From positions 1 to 35,870 of the forward strand of contig CALXKA010000001.1 of the NCBI GenBank assembly GCA_944388765.1: DNA of 35,870 nt, given 5' to 3'. Numbering within the stretch: position 1 is the stretch's first letter; every line of letters starts with the position of its first letter. Of the stretch, positions 25,854 to 34,467 are shown piece after piece. Origin of the DNA: an uncultured Clostridia bacterium (GTDB lineage: Bacteria > Bacillota > Clostridia > TANB77 > CAG-508). A model generated the notes under the pieces. The model was not told where the DNA came from and did not search any database. It saw only the letters and a list, made by a program, of their open reading frames with translations. Made by a program: the position numbers and the translations under genes.

Positions 25854-28220
25854 ATGTCGAATAATAATAGGTTCACTCCTGATTTTAGCAAAGGTTTGAC
25901 TAATGAACAGGTAAATCATAGGATAGAAAATAATTTGGTAAATCATGATACTACTGTTCCGACAAAAAGTGTTAAACGAATTTTATATGAAAACTTTTTT
26001 ACATTATTTAATTTATTAAACTTAGTACTTGCAGTTGCTATTTTTGCAGTTGGATCATATAGAAATATGTTGTTTTTATTTATAGTAATTATAAATACTG
26101 CAATTAGTACGATTCAGGAAATACATTCTAAACGAGTTGTAGATAAATTATCTTTAATGGCTACTTCAAAAGTTAATGTAATTAGAAATTCTAAAAAACA
26201 AAATATTTCTATATATGAACTTGTTTTAGATGATATTGTTGAATTTCATACAGGTAATCAAATTCCAACTGATAGTATTATTCAAGATGGTGAAGTTCTA
26301 GTTAATGAATCTTTTATCACTGGTGAACCAGATAGTATTACTAAGAAAAAAGGTGATACTATTTTATCTGGAAGTTATATAGTTAGTGGAAAATGTATTG
26401 CCAAAGTAGAACATATAGGAACAGATAATTATACAGCAAAAATTTCTAGTGGTACTAAATATATTAAAAAGGTAAAATCCGAAATTATGACCTCATTAAA
26501 TAAAATTATAAAGATACTTACCTTTGTGATTGTTCCTATTGGTATTTGTATGTTTTATAGCCATCTAAATATTGATGGAGTAACTTTTCAAGATGCTGTT
26601 GTGCAATCTGCTGCATCAATTATTGGAATGATACCAGAAGGTCTTGTCCTTCTTACAAGTACTGTTCTTGCAATTAGTGTTATTAGACTTTCAAAATCAA
26701 GAGTTTTAGTTCAAGATTTATATTGTATTGAAACATTAGCAAGAGTTGATACTTTATGTTTAGATAAGACTGGTACTTTAACAGAAGGTTCTATGGAAGT
26801 GAAAGATTTTGTTTGTATAAATACTGATAAAAGTAATATGCAAAATATTTTAGCAAATATATCTAAATTTTCAGAAGATGAAAACTCTACTATTTTAGCA
26901 ATTAAAGATTACTTTTCTGATATATCAAATAAATTTGAACCAATAAATAAAATTGCTTTTTCTTCTGATAAGAAATGGTCTGGAATATATTTTAAGAATA
27001 TAGGTTCATATATTATTGGTGCACCTGAATTTGTATTGAAAAAAGATTTTGAAAAATATAGGAAAGAAATAGAAAAATATTCTTTGGATTACAGAGTTTT
27101 GGTTTTAGCACACTCAAAAAATGATTTTAATAAAAGAGATTTACCTGATAATGTTAGTTTATTAGGATATATTCTGTTACTTGATAAAATTCGACCTGAT
27201 GCAAATAAAACTTTATCATATTTCGAATCCCAAGGTGTTGATATTAAAATAATTTCTGGTGATAATCCTGTTACTGTTTCAAAAATCGCCAAAAATGTCG
27301 GTGTTAAAAATTATGATAAATATATCGATATGTCAACTGTTGAGGATAATGTGGATTTAAATGATATAGCTATAAATTATACTATATTTGGTAGAGTTTC
27401 TCCTACTCAAAAACAATCACTTATTAAGTCTTTGAAAAGTAATAATAGAACTGTCGCTATGACTGGCGATGGTGTTAATGATGTTTTGGCATTAAAAGAA
27501 GCTGATTGTAGTGTTGCTATGGCAAGTGGAAGTGATGCAACTAAAAATATTTCTCAATTGGTTTTATTAAATTCTGATTTTGCTTCAATGCCAAAAATTG
27601 TTGCAGAAGGAAGAAGAACTATTAATAATATTCAAAGATCTGCTTCATTATTTTTAGTTAAAACTATATATTCTACTATATTTGCTTTAATGTTTTTATT
27701 TATGGCTGAGCAATATCCATTTGAACCTATACAATTGTCATTGATTAGTGTTTCAACAATTGGTATTCCTTCATTTATGTTAGCATTAGAGCCAAACAAA
27801 GAAAGAATTAGAGGAAAATTTTTGCAAAATGTTATATCAAAATCTTTTCCAACGGCACTTACTAATGTTATAACTATATTTGCTTTAACCTTATTAAATA
27901 AGTTTGGATTCATAGCAGAAGAGTATTTTTCTAGTTTATGTGTAATTTCAACTGGTATTAGTGGATTAGCGTTATTATTCACATTGACTAGGTCAAGAAA
28001 AAGTGAACATTCAAAATTGCCTTTTTCTATTTATAGATTAGTGCTTGCAATTTGTATGATTGTTTTGTTTATTTTAGGTTTGACAATAGGTTCTCCGTTA
28101 TTTAATATTGTTAATTTAGATATTATTAAAGATTATATATTTGATATTTTTGTTATTATTATTATTAATTTTGTTATTCTAAATTGGTTGTTTAGTAAAA
28201 TATTGAAAATTAATAAATAA
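25854..28220 (+). CDS. CtpE-like cation-transporting P-type ATPase
   Basis: The 788-residue pump has the actuator motif NESFITGEPDS (151-161), the phosphorylation site DKTGTLT with Asp304, a nucleotide-binding domain, TGDGVND (about 536-542) and about ten membrane helices. The M4 motif GMIPEGLVLLTS (258-269) with PEGL matches the CtpE group, in which the mycobacterial member takes up calcium. No heavy-metal-binding domain or CPx motif is present, ruling out copper- or zinc-type pumps. A GAAGGTG site precedes the ATG. It is a single-gene unit closed by a terminator. Substrate calcium is inferred from the family. Confidence 0.88.
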   Translation: MSNNNRFTPDFSKGLTNEQVNHRIENNLVNHDTTVPTKSVKRILYENFFTLFNLLNLVLAVAIFAVGSYRNMLFLFIVIINTAISTIQEIHSKRVVDKLSLMATSKVNVIRNSKKQNISIYELVLDDIVEFHTGNQIPTDSIIQDGEVLVNESFITGEPDSITKKKGDTILSGSYIVSGKCIAKVEHIGTDNYTAKISSGTKYIKKVKSEIMTSLNKIIKILTFVIVPIGICMFYSHLNIDGVTFQDAVVQSAASIIGMIPEGLVLLTSTVLAISVIRLSKSRVLVQDLYCIETLARVDTLCLDKTGTLTEGSMEVKDFVCINTDKSNMQNILANISKFSEDENSTILAIKDYFSDISNKFEPINKIAFSSDKKWSGIYFKNIGSYIIGAPEFVLKKDFEKYRKEIEKYSLDYRVLVLAHSKNDFNKRDLPDNVSLLGYILLLDKIRPDANKTLSYFESQGVDIKIISGDNPVTVSKIAKNVGVKNYDKYIDMSTVEDNVDLNDIAINYTIFGRVSPTQKQSLIKSLKSNNRTVAMTGDGVNDVLALKEADCSVAMASGSDATKNISQLVLLNSDFASMPKIVAEGRRTINNIQRSASLFLVKTIYSTIFALMFLFMAEQYPFEPIQLSLISVSTIGIPSFMLALEPNKERIRGKFLQNVISKSFPTALTNVITIFALTLLNKFGFIAEEYFSSLCVISTGISGLALLFTLTRSRKSEHSKLPFSIYRLVLAICMIVLFILGLTIGSPLFNIVNLDIIKDYIFDIFVIIIINFVILNWLFSKILKINK

Positions 28221-28232
28221 GTATAAGATGAT

Positions 28233-28271
28233 AAAAGAAACCAGCCTCAATTACAAGGTTGGTTTCTTTTA
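28233..28271. terminator. Terminator after the P-type ATPase gene
   Basis: AAAAGAAACCA (28233-28243) pairs with TGGTTTCTTTT (28260-28270), extended inward by a G-T pair and CCT/AGG. It also lies at the 3' end of the convergent gene at 28277. Confidence 0.85.
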
Positions 28272-28276
28272 CAGAG

Positions 28277-28699
28277 TTAGGCTCTGTCCAGTAGAGCTAT
28301 TATTTTAAATTGTGTATTAATTGAATCAGTATATCCAATTGCTGCTAAATTGTGATATTCAAGGCAAAATCTAATTTTGTTGCTTGTTTTCTTAACTTTT
28401 TTAATTGCCCTGGTAGCATTTAAAGCCTCTAATATTCTCGCAATCTGCAAATAAGAGTTATCCTCTTTTTTAATCTCAATCAGAAGTTCTTCGTTTATTT
28501 GTGATATTAACTTCCGCTGTTCCCCAAGTGTGTACTCATAAAAAAGTGGAGTCAACTTTTCTAATTCTTCAGCAGTATATATTCCTCTTCTTATCTGTTC
28601 TTCAATCGTATATAGCTCGCTGAATACTTCTACATCGTACTTTCCTCCTATTATCCGTTTCATAATTTTGGTCGCTTGTTTTTCTACTGGTAATTTCAT
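28277..28699 (-). CDS. Hypothetical helical protein
   Basis: The 140-residue soluble protein is nearly all helical and strongly charged (KQATKIMKRIIGGKYDVEVFSELYTIEEQIRRGIYTAEELEKL, then LGEQRKLISQINEELLIEIKKED). It ends FKIIALLDRA with no membrane segment or signal. Codon use includes more C-ending and CTC/CGC-type codons than its neighbours, suggesting another origin. AAGGAGG lies 8 bases before the ATG, and a consensus promoter is visible. No homologue recognised. It sits alone between the P-type ATPase and the GntR-ABC operon, pointing away from both promoters. Confidence 0.65.
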   Translation of the reverse strand: MKLPVEKQATKIMKRIIGGKYDVEVFSELYTIEEQIRRGIYTAEELEKLTPLFYEYTLGEQRKLISQINEELLIEIKKEDNSYLQIARILEALNATRAIKKVKKTSNKIRFCLEYHNLAAIGYTDSINTQFKIIALLDRA

Positions 28700-28730
28700 A
28701 TTGCAATTCCTCCTTAGGTTTTATGTATAT

Positions 28731-28759
28731 ATTGTAACAAATATTTAATTTTAAGTCAA
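28731..28759 (-). promoter_or_regulatory. Promoter of the helical protein gene
   Basis: TTGACT (28754-28759, minus strand), 17 bp, TACAAT (28731-28736), about 35 bases before ATG 28699. Confidence 0.7.
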
Positions 28760-28779
28760 ATTTATGTAAATTTTTAAAA

Positions 28780-29463
28780 TTAGTTTTCCTTTTCTAAATA
28801 TATTTTATGTGCTATTTTATATGATATATAGAGTATTATACATGATGTTACAATTAATAATGTTAGCCCAAATTTATCTAAAAAATTATTAAACATATTA
28901 AAATTAATGTTTATGTTTGCTTTTACTAATAAATATCCTATTCCGCCTATTATTGCAATTAATCCAAATACTAATATAAACATTTGAATTCTTCCCTTTT
29001 CTGCTCCCCATTTATATATACTAGGTATTTGTATTCCACTTACTAACGAAATTCCAAATATTCCTCCTATTGTTGTTGTTAGTAATAGATTATAGTCTAT
29101 GTTTATACTATTTTCCTTATTAAAATAATTTATTGCATTTATTATGATTGGCGTAATTATAAATCCTAATATTGCTCCTATTAAAATGGAAAATATTACT
29201 AAAATATATTTTTCTATTACTATTTCCTTTTTGTTTGTTGGTAATGATAATATATATTTATCAGATTTTGCTATTTCGTCATAACTAAATGTCGATAATG
29301 CTATCATTCCTATCATTGTTGTCATCATAATTGGTATATAATTAATTGCTGATTGACTCATACTTCCGACTATACAAATACATATTATTACAATAATTAA
29401 TGTACTTTTATAGCTAGCTAGGTTTAGTAAGTCTTTTTTTAATAATCCCTTAATTTCTTTCAT
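28780..29463 (-). CDS. ABC-2 family transporter permease
   Basis: The 227 residues make about six membrane helices (for example STLIIVIICICIVGSM, IPIMMTTMIGMIALSTFSYDE and IEKYILVIFSILIGAILGFIITPIII) with no large loops, as in ABC-2 permeases paired with YtrB- or BcrA-type ATPases. DEIAKSDKYILSLPTNKKEIVIEKY (about 62-86) is the typical coupling loop of this group. It starts 3 bases after the ATPase stop, with its ribosome site (AAAGGGG) in the end of that gene. The substrate is unknown; drug, peptide or lipid export is usual for this operon type. Confidence 0.88.
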   Translation of the reverse strand: MKEIKGLLKKDLLNLASYKSTLIIVIICICIVGSMSQSAINYIPIMMTTMIGMIALSTFSYDEIAKSDKYILSLPTNKKEIVIEKYILVIFSILIGAILGFIITPIIINAINYFNKENSINIDYNLLLTTTIGGIFGISLVSGIQIPSIYKWGAEKGRIQMFILVFGLIAIIGGIGYLLVKANININFNMFNNFLDKFGLTLLIVTSCIILYISYKIAHKIYLEKEN

Positions 29464-29466
29464 AAT

Positions 29467-30324
29467 TTATTTTTCCCCTTTCACATAAAATAGCATTATA
29501 TCTTCAATTGATGGCTTATCAATTGTACCTATATTGTATTTTTTTCTAAATTCATATTTATTTTGTACTAATATCTCATATTGATACTTTTCTTTTTTAT
29601 ATTTAATATAATCTATGTTTTCGACTTTTTTAAAATCTTCTTTGCTACATTTAACAATTCCATAGTTTTCTAATAATTCTTCTGTTGATAAATTAAATAT
29701 TATATTTCCTTTTTCAATAAAAACAATGTAGTCTGATATATGTTCTAAGTCTGTTGTTATATGTGTTGACATTAGTATAGCTCTTTTTTCATCTTCTGCA
29801 ATAAACTTTCTAAATATGTCTAAAATTTCATTTCTTACAATTGGATCTAAGCCACTTGTTGGCTCATCTAATATTAATAATCTTGGACTATGTGAAATCG
29901 CAACTGCAATTTTTAGTTTCATTTTCATTCCACTTGAAAAATCTTTCACCGTTTTGTTAGTAGGCAAATCAAATTGTTTTAAATAATTAAAGTATTTTTT
30001 TTCATTCCAATTATCATAAAATTCTTTCATTATTGTATTAATACTTTTGGCTGTTAGATACTCAGAAAGAAAGCTATCATCTAAAACTACTCCTATATCT
30101 TTTTTTATTTCTTTTTCATATTTTTTATTATCCTTTCCGAATATTTTTATTTCTCCTGTTGTATTTATAATATTTAAAATTGCCTTAATTGTAGTTGTTT
30201 TTCCGGCGCCATTTTCTCCAACTAGCCCTACTATGCTTCCTTCTGGTACATTAAAATTAACGTTTTTTAATTGAAATCCTATATAACTTTTAGATATGTT
30301 TTTTATTTCAATACTATTTTTCAC
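29467..30324 (-). CDS. ABC transporter ATP-binding protein
   Basis: The 285-residue ATPase has Walker A GENGAGKTT (36-44), the signature FSSGMKMKLKIA (129-140), Walker B LLILDEPTSGLD (149-160) and the switch His in MSTHITTDLEH. A C-terminal domain of about 75 residues follows, as in BcrA/YtrB-type exporters. It begins with GTG at 30324, one base after the GntR stop codon region, with AAGGAGG 8 bases upstream inside the GntR gene, so the two are tightly coupled. It powers the downstream permease. Confidence 0.92.
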   Translation of the reverse strand: MKNSIEIKNISKSYIGFQLKNVNFNVPEGSIVGLVGENGAGKTTTIKAILNIINTTGEIKIFGKDNKKYEKEIKKDIGVVLDDSFLSEYLTAKSINTIMKEFYDNWNEKKYFNYLKQFDLPTNKTVKDFSSGMKMKLKIAVAISHSPRLLILDEPTSGLDPIVRNEILDIFRKFIAEDEKRAILMSTHITTDLEHISDYIVFIEKGNIIFNLSTEELLENYGIVKCSKEDFKKVENIDYIKYKKEKYQYEILVQNKYEFRKKYNIGTIDKPSIEDIMLFYVKGEK

Positions 30325-30325
30325 T

Positions 30326-30703
30326 TTAAATTTCCTCCTTAAAAATCATTTTAAATAAATCTATGATCTCATCTTCTGTAATGTCAGATATTTTAGCTAT
30401 TTTTGATATTTCTTCTATATGATTTTGTATTTCTTTTAGTTTTTCTTCTTTCATTAAATTTAAGTTTTTTGGTGCAATAAAACTTCCTTTTCCAGGTATT
30501 GTTTTTATAAATCCATCTTTTTCTAGTTTATCATAAGCTTTTTTCACAGTTAAAAAACTTATTTTTAAATCATTTGCCATTACTCTAACAGATGGTAACA
30601 TTTCTTCTTCTTTCAATTCATTTGAAAATATTGCCTGTTTTATTGCTATTTCTATCTGTTCATAAATTGGTGTACTACTACTGTTGCTAATTATTATATT
30701 CAT
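30326..30703 (-). CDS. GntR-family regulator (YtrA type)
   Basis: The 125 residues have a winged helix (about 10-75: PIYEQIEIAIKQAIFSNELKEEEMLPSVRVMANDLKISFLTVKKAYDKLEKDGFIKTIPGKGSFI), followed by a short helical tail of about 45 residues. The tail is too small for a ligand-binding FadR or UTRA domain, and this defines the YtrA subfamily. These proteins repress their own ABC operon, often answering to cell-wall antibiotics. The ATG has AAAGGAG upstream. It is the first gene of a three-gene operon with a likely operator over its promoter. Confidence 0.92.
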   Translation of the reverse strand: MNIIISNSSSTPIYEQIEIAIKQAIFSNELKEEEMLPSVRVMANDLKISFLTVKKAYDKLEKDGFIKTIPGKGSFIAPKNLNLMKEEKLKEIQNHIEEISKIAKISDITEDEIIDLFKMIFKEEI

Positions 30704-30746
30704 TAATAATCTCCTTTCTTTTATAATTAATATATTAATTTAGTGT

Positions 30747-30786
30747 CTGTTATATGTATATTATAACAGCATATAACAGTTGTCAA
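30747..30786 (-). promoter_or_regulatory. Promoter and candidate GntR operator
   Basis: CTGTTATA (30747-30754) and TATAACAG (30762-30769) form an inverted repeat with 7 bases between. A third half-site TATAACAG follows at 30772-30779. They overlap TTGACA (30781-30786, minus strand) and TATAAT (30760-30765); that pair is 15 bp apart, short for a -35/-10. The placement suggests autorepression by the GntR protein. Confidence 0.6.
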
Positions 30787-30814
30787 TAGTTTTGTAAATT
30801 TTTTGTGTATTTTC

Positions 30815-30844
30815 TTTACTTCAATTACTTTTAGATATTATAAT
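30815..30844 (+). promoter_or_regulatory. Promoter of the zf-TFIIB gene
   Basis: TTTACT (30815-30820), 18 bp, TATAAT (30839-30844), then GGAGG before ATG 30874. Confidence 0.55.
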
Positions 30845-30873
30845 TTGCCCATAAGAAATGGAGGTATGTATAT

Positions 30874-31158
30874 ATGAAATGTCCTGTATGTAAAGATGTT
30901 ACTTTGTTAATGGCTGAGAAAAAAGGTGTTGAGATTGATTATTGTCCAGAATGTCGTGGTATTTGGCTTGATAGAGGAGAACTTGATAAATTGATAGAAA
31001 AGGAAGAAAGTTATAATAAAGAGCATTATAGCAATTATTCTAAAAAAGAGTATAATGATAATTATTATGATGAAAGTTATAAAAACGATAAATATCACCA
31101 TAAAAGAAAAAAAGAATCTTTTATAGGAGAAATTTTTGATATTTTCGGTGGTGATTAA
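30874..31158 (+). CDS. Zinc-ribbon (zf-TFIIB) protein
   Basis: The 94 residues start with the zf-TFIIB zinc ribbon: MKCPVCKDVTLL, then IDYCPECRGIWLDRGELDKLIE (residues 1-42), with the CPxC...CPxC pair binding zinc and the WLDRGEL motif of the family. The C-terminal half is a low-complexity Tyr/Asn/Lys/His/Asp stretch (SNYSKKEYNDNYYDESYKNDKYHHKRKK) ending in FIGEIFDIFGGD. Such proteins are common and uncharacterised. A metal-handling or nucleic-acid role is only guessed from the ribbon. GGAGG precedes the ATG. It is a single-gene unit between two ABC systems. Confidence 0.88.
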   Translation: MKCPVCKDVTLLMAEKKGVEIDYCPECRGIWLDRGELDKLIEKEESYNKEHYSNYSKKEYNDNYYDESYKNDKYHHKRKKESFIGEIFDIFGGD

Positions 31159-31163
31159 AAATG

Positions 31164-31204
31164 AAAAGGATTTAGATATTTTGTTTTTATCTAAATCCTT
31201 TTTT
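31164..31204. terminator. Shared terminator of the zinc-ribbon gene and natB
   Basis: AAAAGGATTTAGATA (31164-31178) pairs perfectly with 31188-31202 over a 9-base loop, with a T-run after it. The convergent permease gene ends at 31210. Confidence 0.9.
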
Positions 31205-31209
31205 ACATT

Positions 31210-32358
31210 TTATTTTGAAAATAATACTTTTTCTGATTTATACTGTCTAATTATATATGCAAGAACTATGCTTATATATGCAATTGTTGAAATTATCATT
31301 AATGCAATGTTTAATATATTGACATTCCCATTATTTATATCTGTAAATATTACAGTATAATTTAAAAATGGTATTATTGATATTAGTGGAGTTCCGGTTA
31401 CTTCTACCATAAATGCTATCATTCCAGGGAAAAATGATAAGAATGTTAATGGTGTTAATGCGCTTTGTGCTTCTTTAAATGTCTTTGATGTACTTGCAAT
31501 TGAAATACATAAGCCACTTATGAAAAAAGAATATGCAATTATTACAACTATTGCAAAAATTATTGTAACCGGTGTAAACATTATATTCATTCCTTCATAT
31601 ATAGAAAATATATCTTGTGCAATTATAAGTGAGATAATTGCTAAAACTAAACTAATTAAACCAGTAATTATTGAGGATATTGTTACTCCTAAAAATTTTC
31701 CAAGTATTATATCTTTGCTTTTTATTGGAAACGTTAATAGTGTTTCTAATGTTCCTCTTTCTTTTTCTCCTGCTGTTGTATCTGTTGCTGGATATGTTGC
31801 AGATACTGTTATTGCCATTATTATAAATAAAAACGCGTAGTTTTTAATAAAGTTTACAAAATAATTATCTTCTTCGATTAAATTTTCTTCTACTGTTATT
31901 ATATTTAAAACTTCATTAGAGTTTATATTATTTGCTTGTAAATATTGTTGTTGTAAATATTGTTTATATGTATTAAAATAACTTTCCATTAAACTTTTGG
32001 CATATGTACTTGTATCTGATGAATCGCTATTTAATATATATCTATTTTCATTTTTAGTTATATATAAATTAATTTCTTCATTGTCATATTTTTGTTTTAA
32101 TTCTTCTTCTGTTCCATTAACAATTTCAATATTCATTTCTTCTGCAATTTGTTTTTCCTCTTGACTTAGTTCATATGCAAATCCTATTTTATTATATTCT
32201 TCTATGTCTTTGTTTGCTTGTGCTTCAAATAAAGCAGACATTCCCAACATAATTAACGGTATGAATATTGGAATAATAAGCATCATGGCAAGTGATTTTT
32301 TATCTCTAAATAATTCTCTTAATTCTTTTTTTAGTATGTTCCATAAATTATTCTTCAT
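31210..32358 (-). CDS. NatB-like ABC-2 transporter permease
   Basis: The 382 residues follow the NatB/ABC-2 plan: a membrane helix near the N-terminus (LAMMLIIPIFIPLIMLGMSAL, about 24-44), a large external domain of about 130 residues, then five helices after residue 180, with ATDTTAGEKERGTLETLLTFPIKSKDIILGKF (about 200-231), the hallmark coupling helix. I start at ATG 32358 because GGAGGTG lies 6 bases before it. An in-frame ATG at 32373 would precede the ribosome site. It overlaps the end of the ATPase gene by 11 bases. NatAB in B. subtilis exports sodium; the substrate here is unproven. Confidence 0.88.
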   Translation of the reverse strand: MKNNLWNILKKELRELFRDKKSLAMMLIIPIFIPLIMLGMSALFEAQANKDIEEYNKIGFAYELSQEEKQIAEEMNIEIVNGTEEELKQKYDNEEINLYITKNENRYILNSDSSDTSTYAKSLMESYFNTYKQYLQQQYLQANNINSNEVLNIITVEENLIEEDNYFVNFIKNYAFLFIIMAITVSATYPATDTTAGEKERGTLETLLTFPIKSKDIILGKFLGVTISSIITGLISLVLAIISLIIAQDIFSIYEGMNIMFTPVTIIFAIVVIIAYSFFISGLCISIASTSKTFKEAQSALTPLTFLSFFPGMIAFMVEVTGTPLISIIPFLNYTVIFTDINNGNVNILNIALMIISTIAYISIVLAYIIRQYKSEKVLFSK

Positions 32359-33106
32359 TTGAAACACCTCCAATCATTGCAAAAAATGCATCTCTTAAAT
32401 TGCCTGTGTTTGTATCTTTTTTTATTTTGTCTGGTGTTCCAGAATTTATAACTATTCCTTTATTTATCATTATTACTCTATCACATATATTTTCAGCTTC
32501 TTCCATGTAATGTGTTGAATAAAGTATAGTTTTTTTATTTTCTCTTTCTTTTTTAATAAAGTCTAATATTATTTGACTAGAAATTATATCAAGTCCTGTT
32601 GTTGCTTCATCTAGAATATAGTATTTTGGGTCATGTACTAAGCATCTTGCTATATTTACTCTTTGAGTCTGCCCAGTTGATAAATTGCCTATTTTGTTGT
32701 ATAAAAAATTATCCATTTCTAATATTTTTGATATTTCTTTGATTCTTTTTTCTGCTTTATCATTTAGTATATTGTATATGTCGCTACACATTTTTAATAA
32801 TTCATATGTAGATAAAGTATCATATAGTTTTGTATTTCCTGATAAATATGCTATATTTTGTTTTATTTCTATTTCATTATTTTTATAATTTAATCCATCA
32901 AATTCAATTGTTCCTTCTGTTGGTTCTAATATTCCTGCAATCATTCTTAGAAGTGTTGTTTTCCCTGCTCCATTTGGTCCAAGTATTCCAATTATTTCTC
33001 CTTCATTTGCTTCAAATGTTATTCCATTATCTGCATAAAATTCTTCTTTTTCTTTTTTATTTTTGTATTTAATAAATTTCTTTTTTAAGTTGTTAACTTT
33101 TATCAT
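32348..33106 (-). CDS. NatA-like ABC transporter ATP-binding protein
   Basis: The 252-residue ATPase has Walker A GPNGAGKTT (43-51), the signature LSTGQTQRVNIARCL, Walker B YYILDEATTGLD, and YSTHYMEEAE at the switch region, matching NatA-type proteins. I take ATG 33106, with AAAGGGG 7 bases upstream, rather than an in-frame ATG at 33163 that lacks a ribosome site. The stop codon lies inside the start region of the permease gene, so translation is coupled. With its permease this is a stand-alone exporter. No sensor kinase is adjacent. Confidence 0.9.
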   Translation of the reverse strand: MIKVNNLKKKFIKYKNKKEKEEFYADNGITFEANEGEIIGILGPNGAGKTTLLRMIAGILEPTEGTIEFDGLNYKNNEIEIKQNIAYLSGNTKLYDTLSTYELLKMCSDIYNILNDKAEKRIKEISKILEMDNFLYNKIGNLSTGQTQRVNIARCLVHDPKYYILDEATTGLDIISSQIILDFIKKERENKKTILYSTHYMEEAENICDRVIMINKGIVINSGTPDKIKKDTNTGNLRDAFFAMIGGVSNEE

Positions 33107-33233
33107 ATTTATCCCCTTTCTTTTTGTTTTCAACACTATATCATATGTATATATTATATGCAATTAGTTTATTGTAATTTTATACATTAATGTTACATAA
33201 AAGTTGTTATTTAAGAATTACTATGATATCTAC

Positions 33234-33269
33234 AAAGAGAACTACTATTTTTTTGGGGTAGTTCTCTTT
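33234..33269. terminator. 12-bp inverted repeat, possible terminator
   Basis: AAAGAGAACTAC (33234-33245) is the exact reverse complement of 33258-33269, with a T-rich 12-base loop. The T-tail is weak on both strands, so a terminator is likely but not sure. It lies between the natA promoter region and the transglycosylase gene. Confidence 0.5.
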
Positions 33270-33286
33270 AAAATAAAGGGGATATA

Positions 33287-33317
33287 AGTGCTAATTGCTT
33301 ATACTACAATTAGCACT
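33287..33317 (-). terminator. 11-bp inverted repeat after the transglycosylase gene
   Basis: AGTGCTAATTG (33287-33297) is the exact reverse complement of 33307-33317, with a 9-base loop, and lies 5 bases past the transglycosylase stop. The tail after it is only moderately T-rich. It is followed by a second hairpin about 20 bases on. Confidence 0.5.
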
Positions 33318-33321
33318 CCTG

Positions 33322-34014
33322 TTATTCTCTTAGTATTTGATTTGCTCTTTCCTCTGTCAAATATCCATACTTAACCATTTTATCAACTACTTGTTTTTGT
33401 CTTTGTTCTGCAAGATCGGGATTTACTGTTGGTGCATATACAGATGGAGCATTTGGAATACCGGCAAGCATTATCCATTCTCCATCTGTTAAATTGTTAA
33501 TTGACTTTTTAAAATATCCGTATGCTGCATCTTTTATATTATAATAGCCATTTCCAAAATATATAGTGTTAATATATAATTCTAATATTTCATCTTTGTT
33601 ATAATTCTTCTCTATTTCAAAAGCCATGAATACTTCTGCAATTTTTCTTGTAATCTTTTTTTCTTGTGTAAAATATTCATTTTTTGCAATTTGTTGAGTT
33701 ATTGTACTTCCGCCTTCTACAAAACTCATTGCTTTAATATCATTAAATAGTGCTCTCCCTATTGCAATAATATCTATTCCTCCATGTTTATAAAATCTAT
33801 GATCCTCTACTGAAATTACTGCATCTAAATATATTTGTGGCAATTCTTGAAGTTTTACATAGTTTTCTTTTGATTGTATTTCTTTTACTTTTTCTTGTAA
33901 TGGAATTTCTTCAATTGCATTTTTGTACATATTATATCCATTACCTATTACAAGTAATCCTATACTTAGAGTTATTAATATTAATATAACAAAAAACTTT
34001 ATAAACTTTTTCAT
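33322..34014 (-). CDS. Monofunctional peptidoglycan transglycosylase (GT51)
   Basis: The 230 residues have an N-terminal membrane anchor (FIKFFVILILITLSIGLLVIG, about 4-24), then a GT51 domain with all the usual motifs: VEDHRFYKHGG (catalytic Glu70), GGSTITQQIAKN (101-112), KITRKIAEVFMAFEIE (120-135) and ELYINTIYFGNGYY (145-158). No penicillin-binding transpeptidase domain follows. It polymerises lipid II outside the membrane. Most Bacillota use bifunctional class A PBPs; a free GT51 is the MtgA/SgtB type. It lies downstream of the YxeA and permease genes on the same strand, in a cell-envelope context. Confidence 0.93.
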   Translation of the reverse strand: MKKFIKFFVILILITLSIGLLVIGNGYNMYKNAIEEIPLQEKVKEIQSKENYVKLQELPQIYLDAVISVEDHRFYKHGGIDIIAIGRALFNDIKAMSFVEGGSTITQQIAKNEYFTQEKKITRKIAEVFMAFEIEKNYNKDEILELYINTIYFGNGYYNIKDAAYGYFKKSINNLTDGEWIMLAGIPNAPSVYAPTVNPDLAEQRQKQVVDKMVKYGYLTEERANQILRE

Positions 34015-34050
34015 ATATTGCCACCTCTTTTCTTATTAAATTTCTTCTCT

Positions 34051-34410
34051 TTAATCTTGTTTAATATTAGTTTTTTCTTTTACTCTATCTGGTAATTCGT
34101 TTACTTCTACTTCTTTCCAGCTAACAACACCTCTTGTTAGCATTATTTCTAATTCTAGATATGCATCTTCTTTTAGCTCTCTACTGGTTTTTAATTGGAT
34201 TTCTTTTTCTTTTCCATTTTTATCATATGCTATTAGAGTATATTGATATTTCATATCATCTGAGCTAGCTATTTTTTCTATCTTTGTATTATCTATTTGT
34301 GTGTAATAAATATCTTTATATACAAATAGAATATAGTATGCTCCAAATATTAACATTATAACAACCACAAATGCTATGATCATTGGTATTTTTTCTTTAA
34401 ATTCTTCCAT
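34051..34410 (-). CDS. yxeA: YxeA-family (DUF1093) protein
   Basis: The 119 residues have an N-terminal membrane helix (PMIIAFVVVIMLIFGAYYILFVY, about 9-31) and an external small beta domain with the YxeA pattern: YYTQIDN, YQYTLIAYDKNGKEKEIQLKTSRELKEDAYLELEI and TRGVVSWKEVEVNELPDRVKEK. In B. subtilis yxeA is the last gene of the yxdJKLM-yxeA operon that answers to cationic peptides such as LL-37. Here it likewise follows a BceB/YxdM-type permease on the same strand, 57 bp away. The function of YxeA is not settled. The context supports a role in peptide-antibiotic defence. Confidence 0.82.
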   Translation of the reverse strand: MEEFKEKIPMIIAFVVVIMLIFGAYYILFVYKDIYYTQIDNTKIEKIASSDDMKYQYTLIAYDKNGKEKEIQLKTSRELKEDAYLELEIMLTRGVVSWKEVEVNELPDRVKEKTNIKQD

Positions 34411-34467
34411 CCTTTCCTCCTCTTTGCTATATTTAATTTAATATTTATTAAACTCTATCTCTAAATC

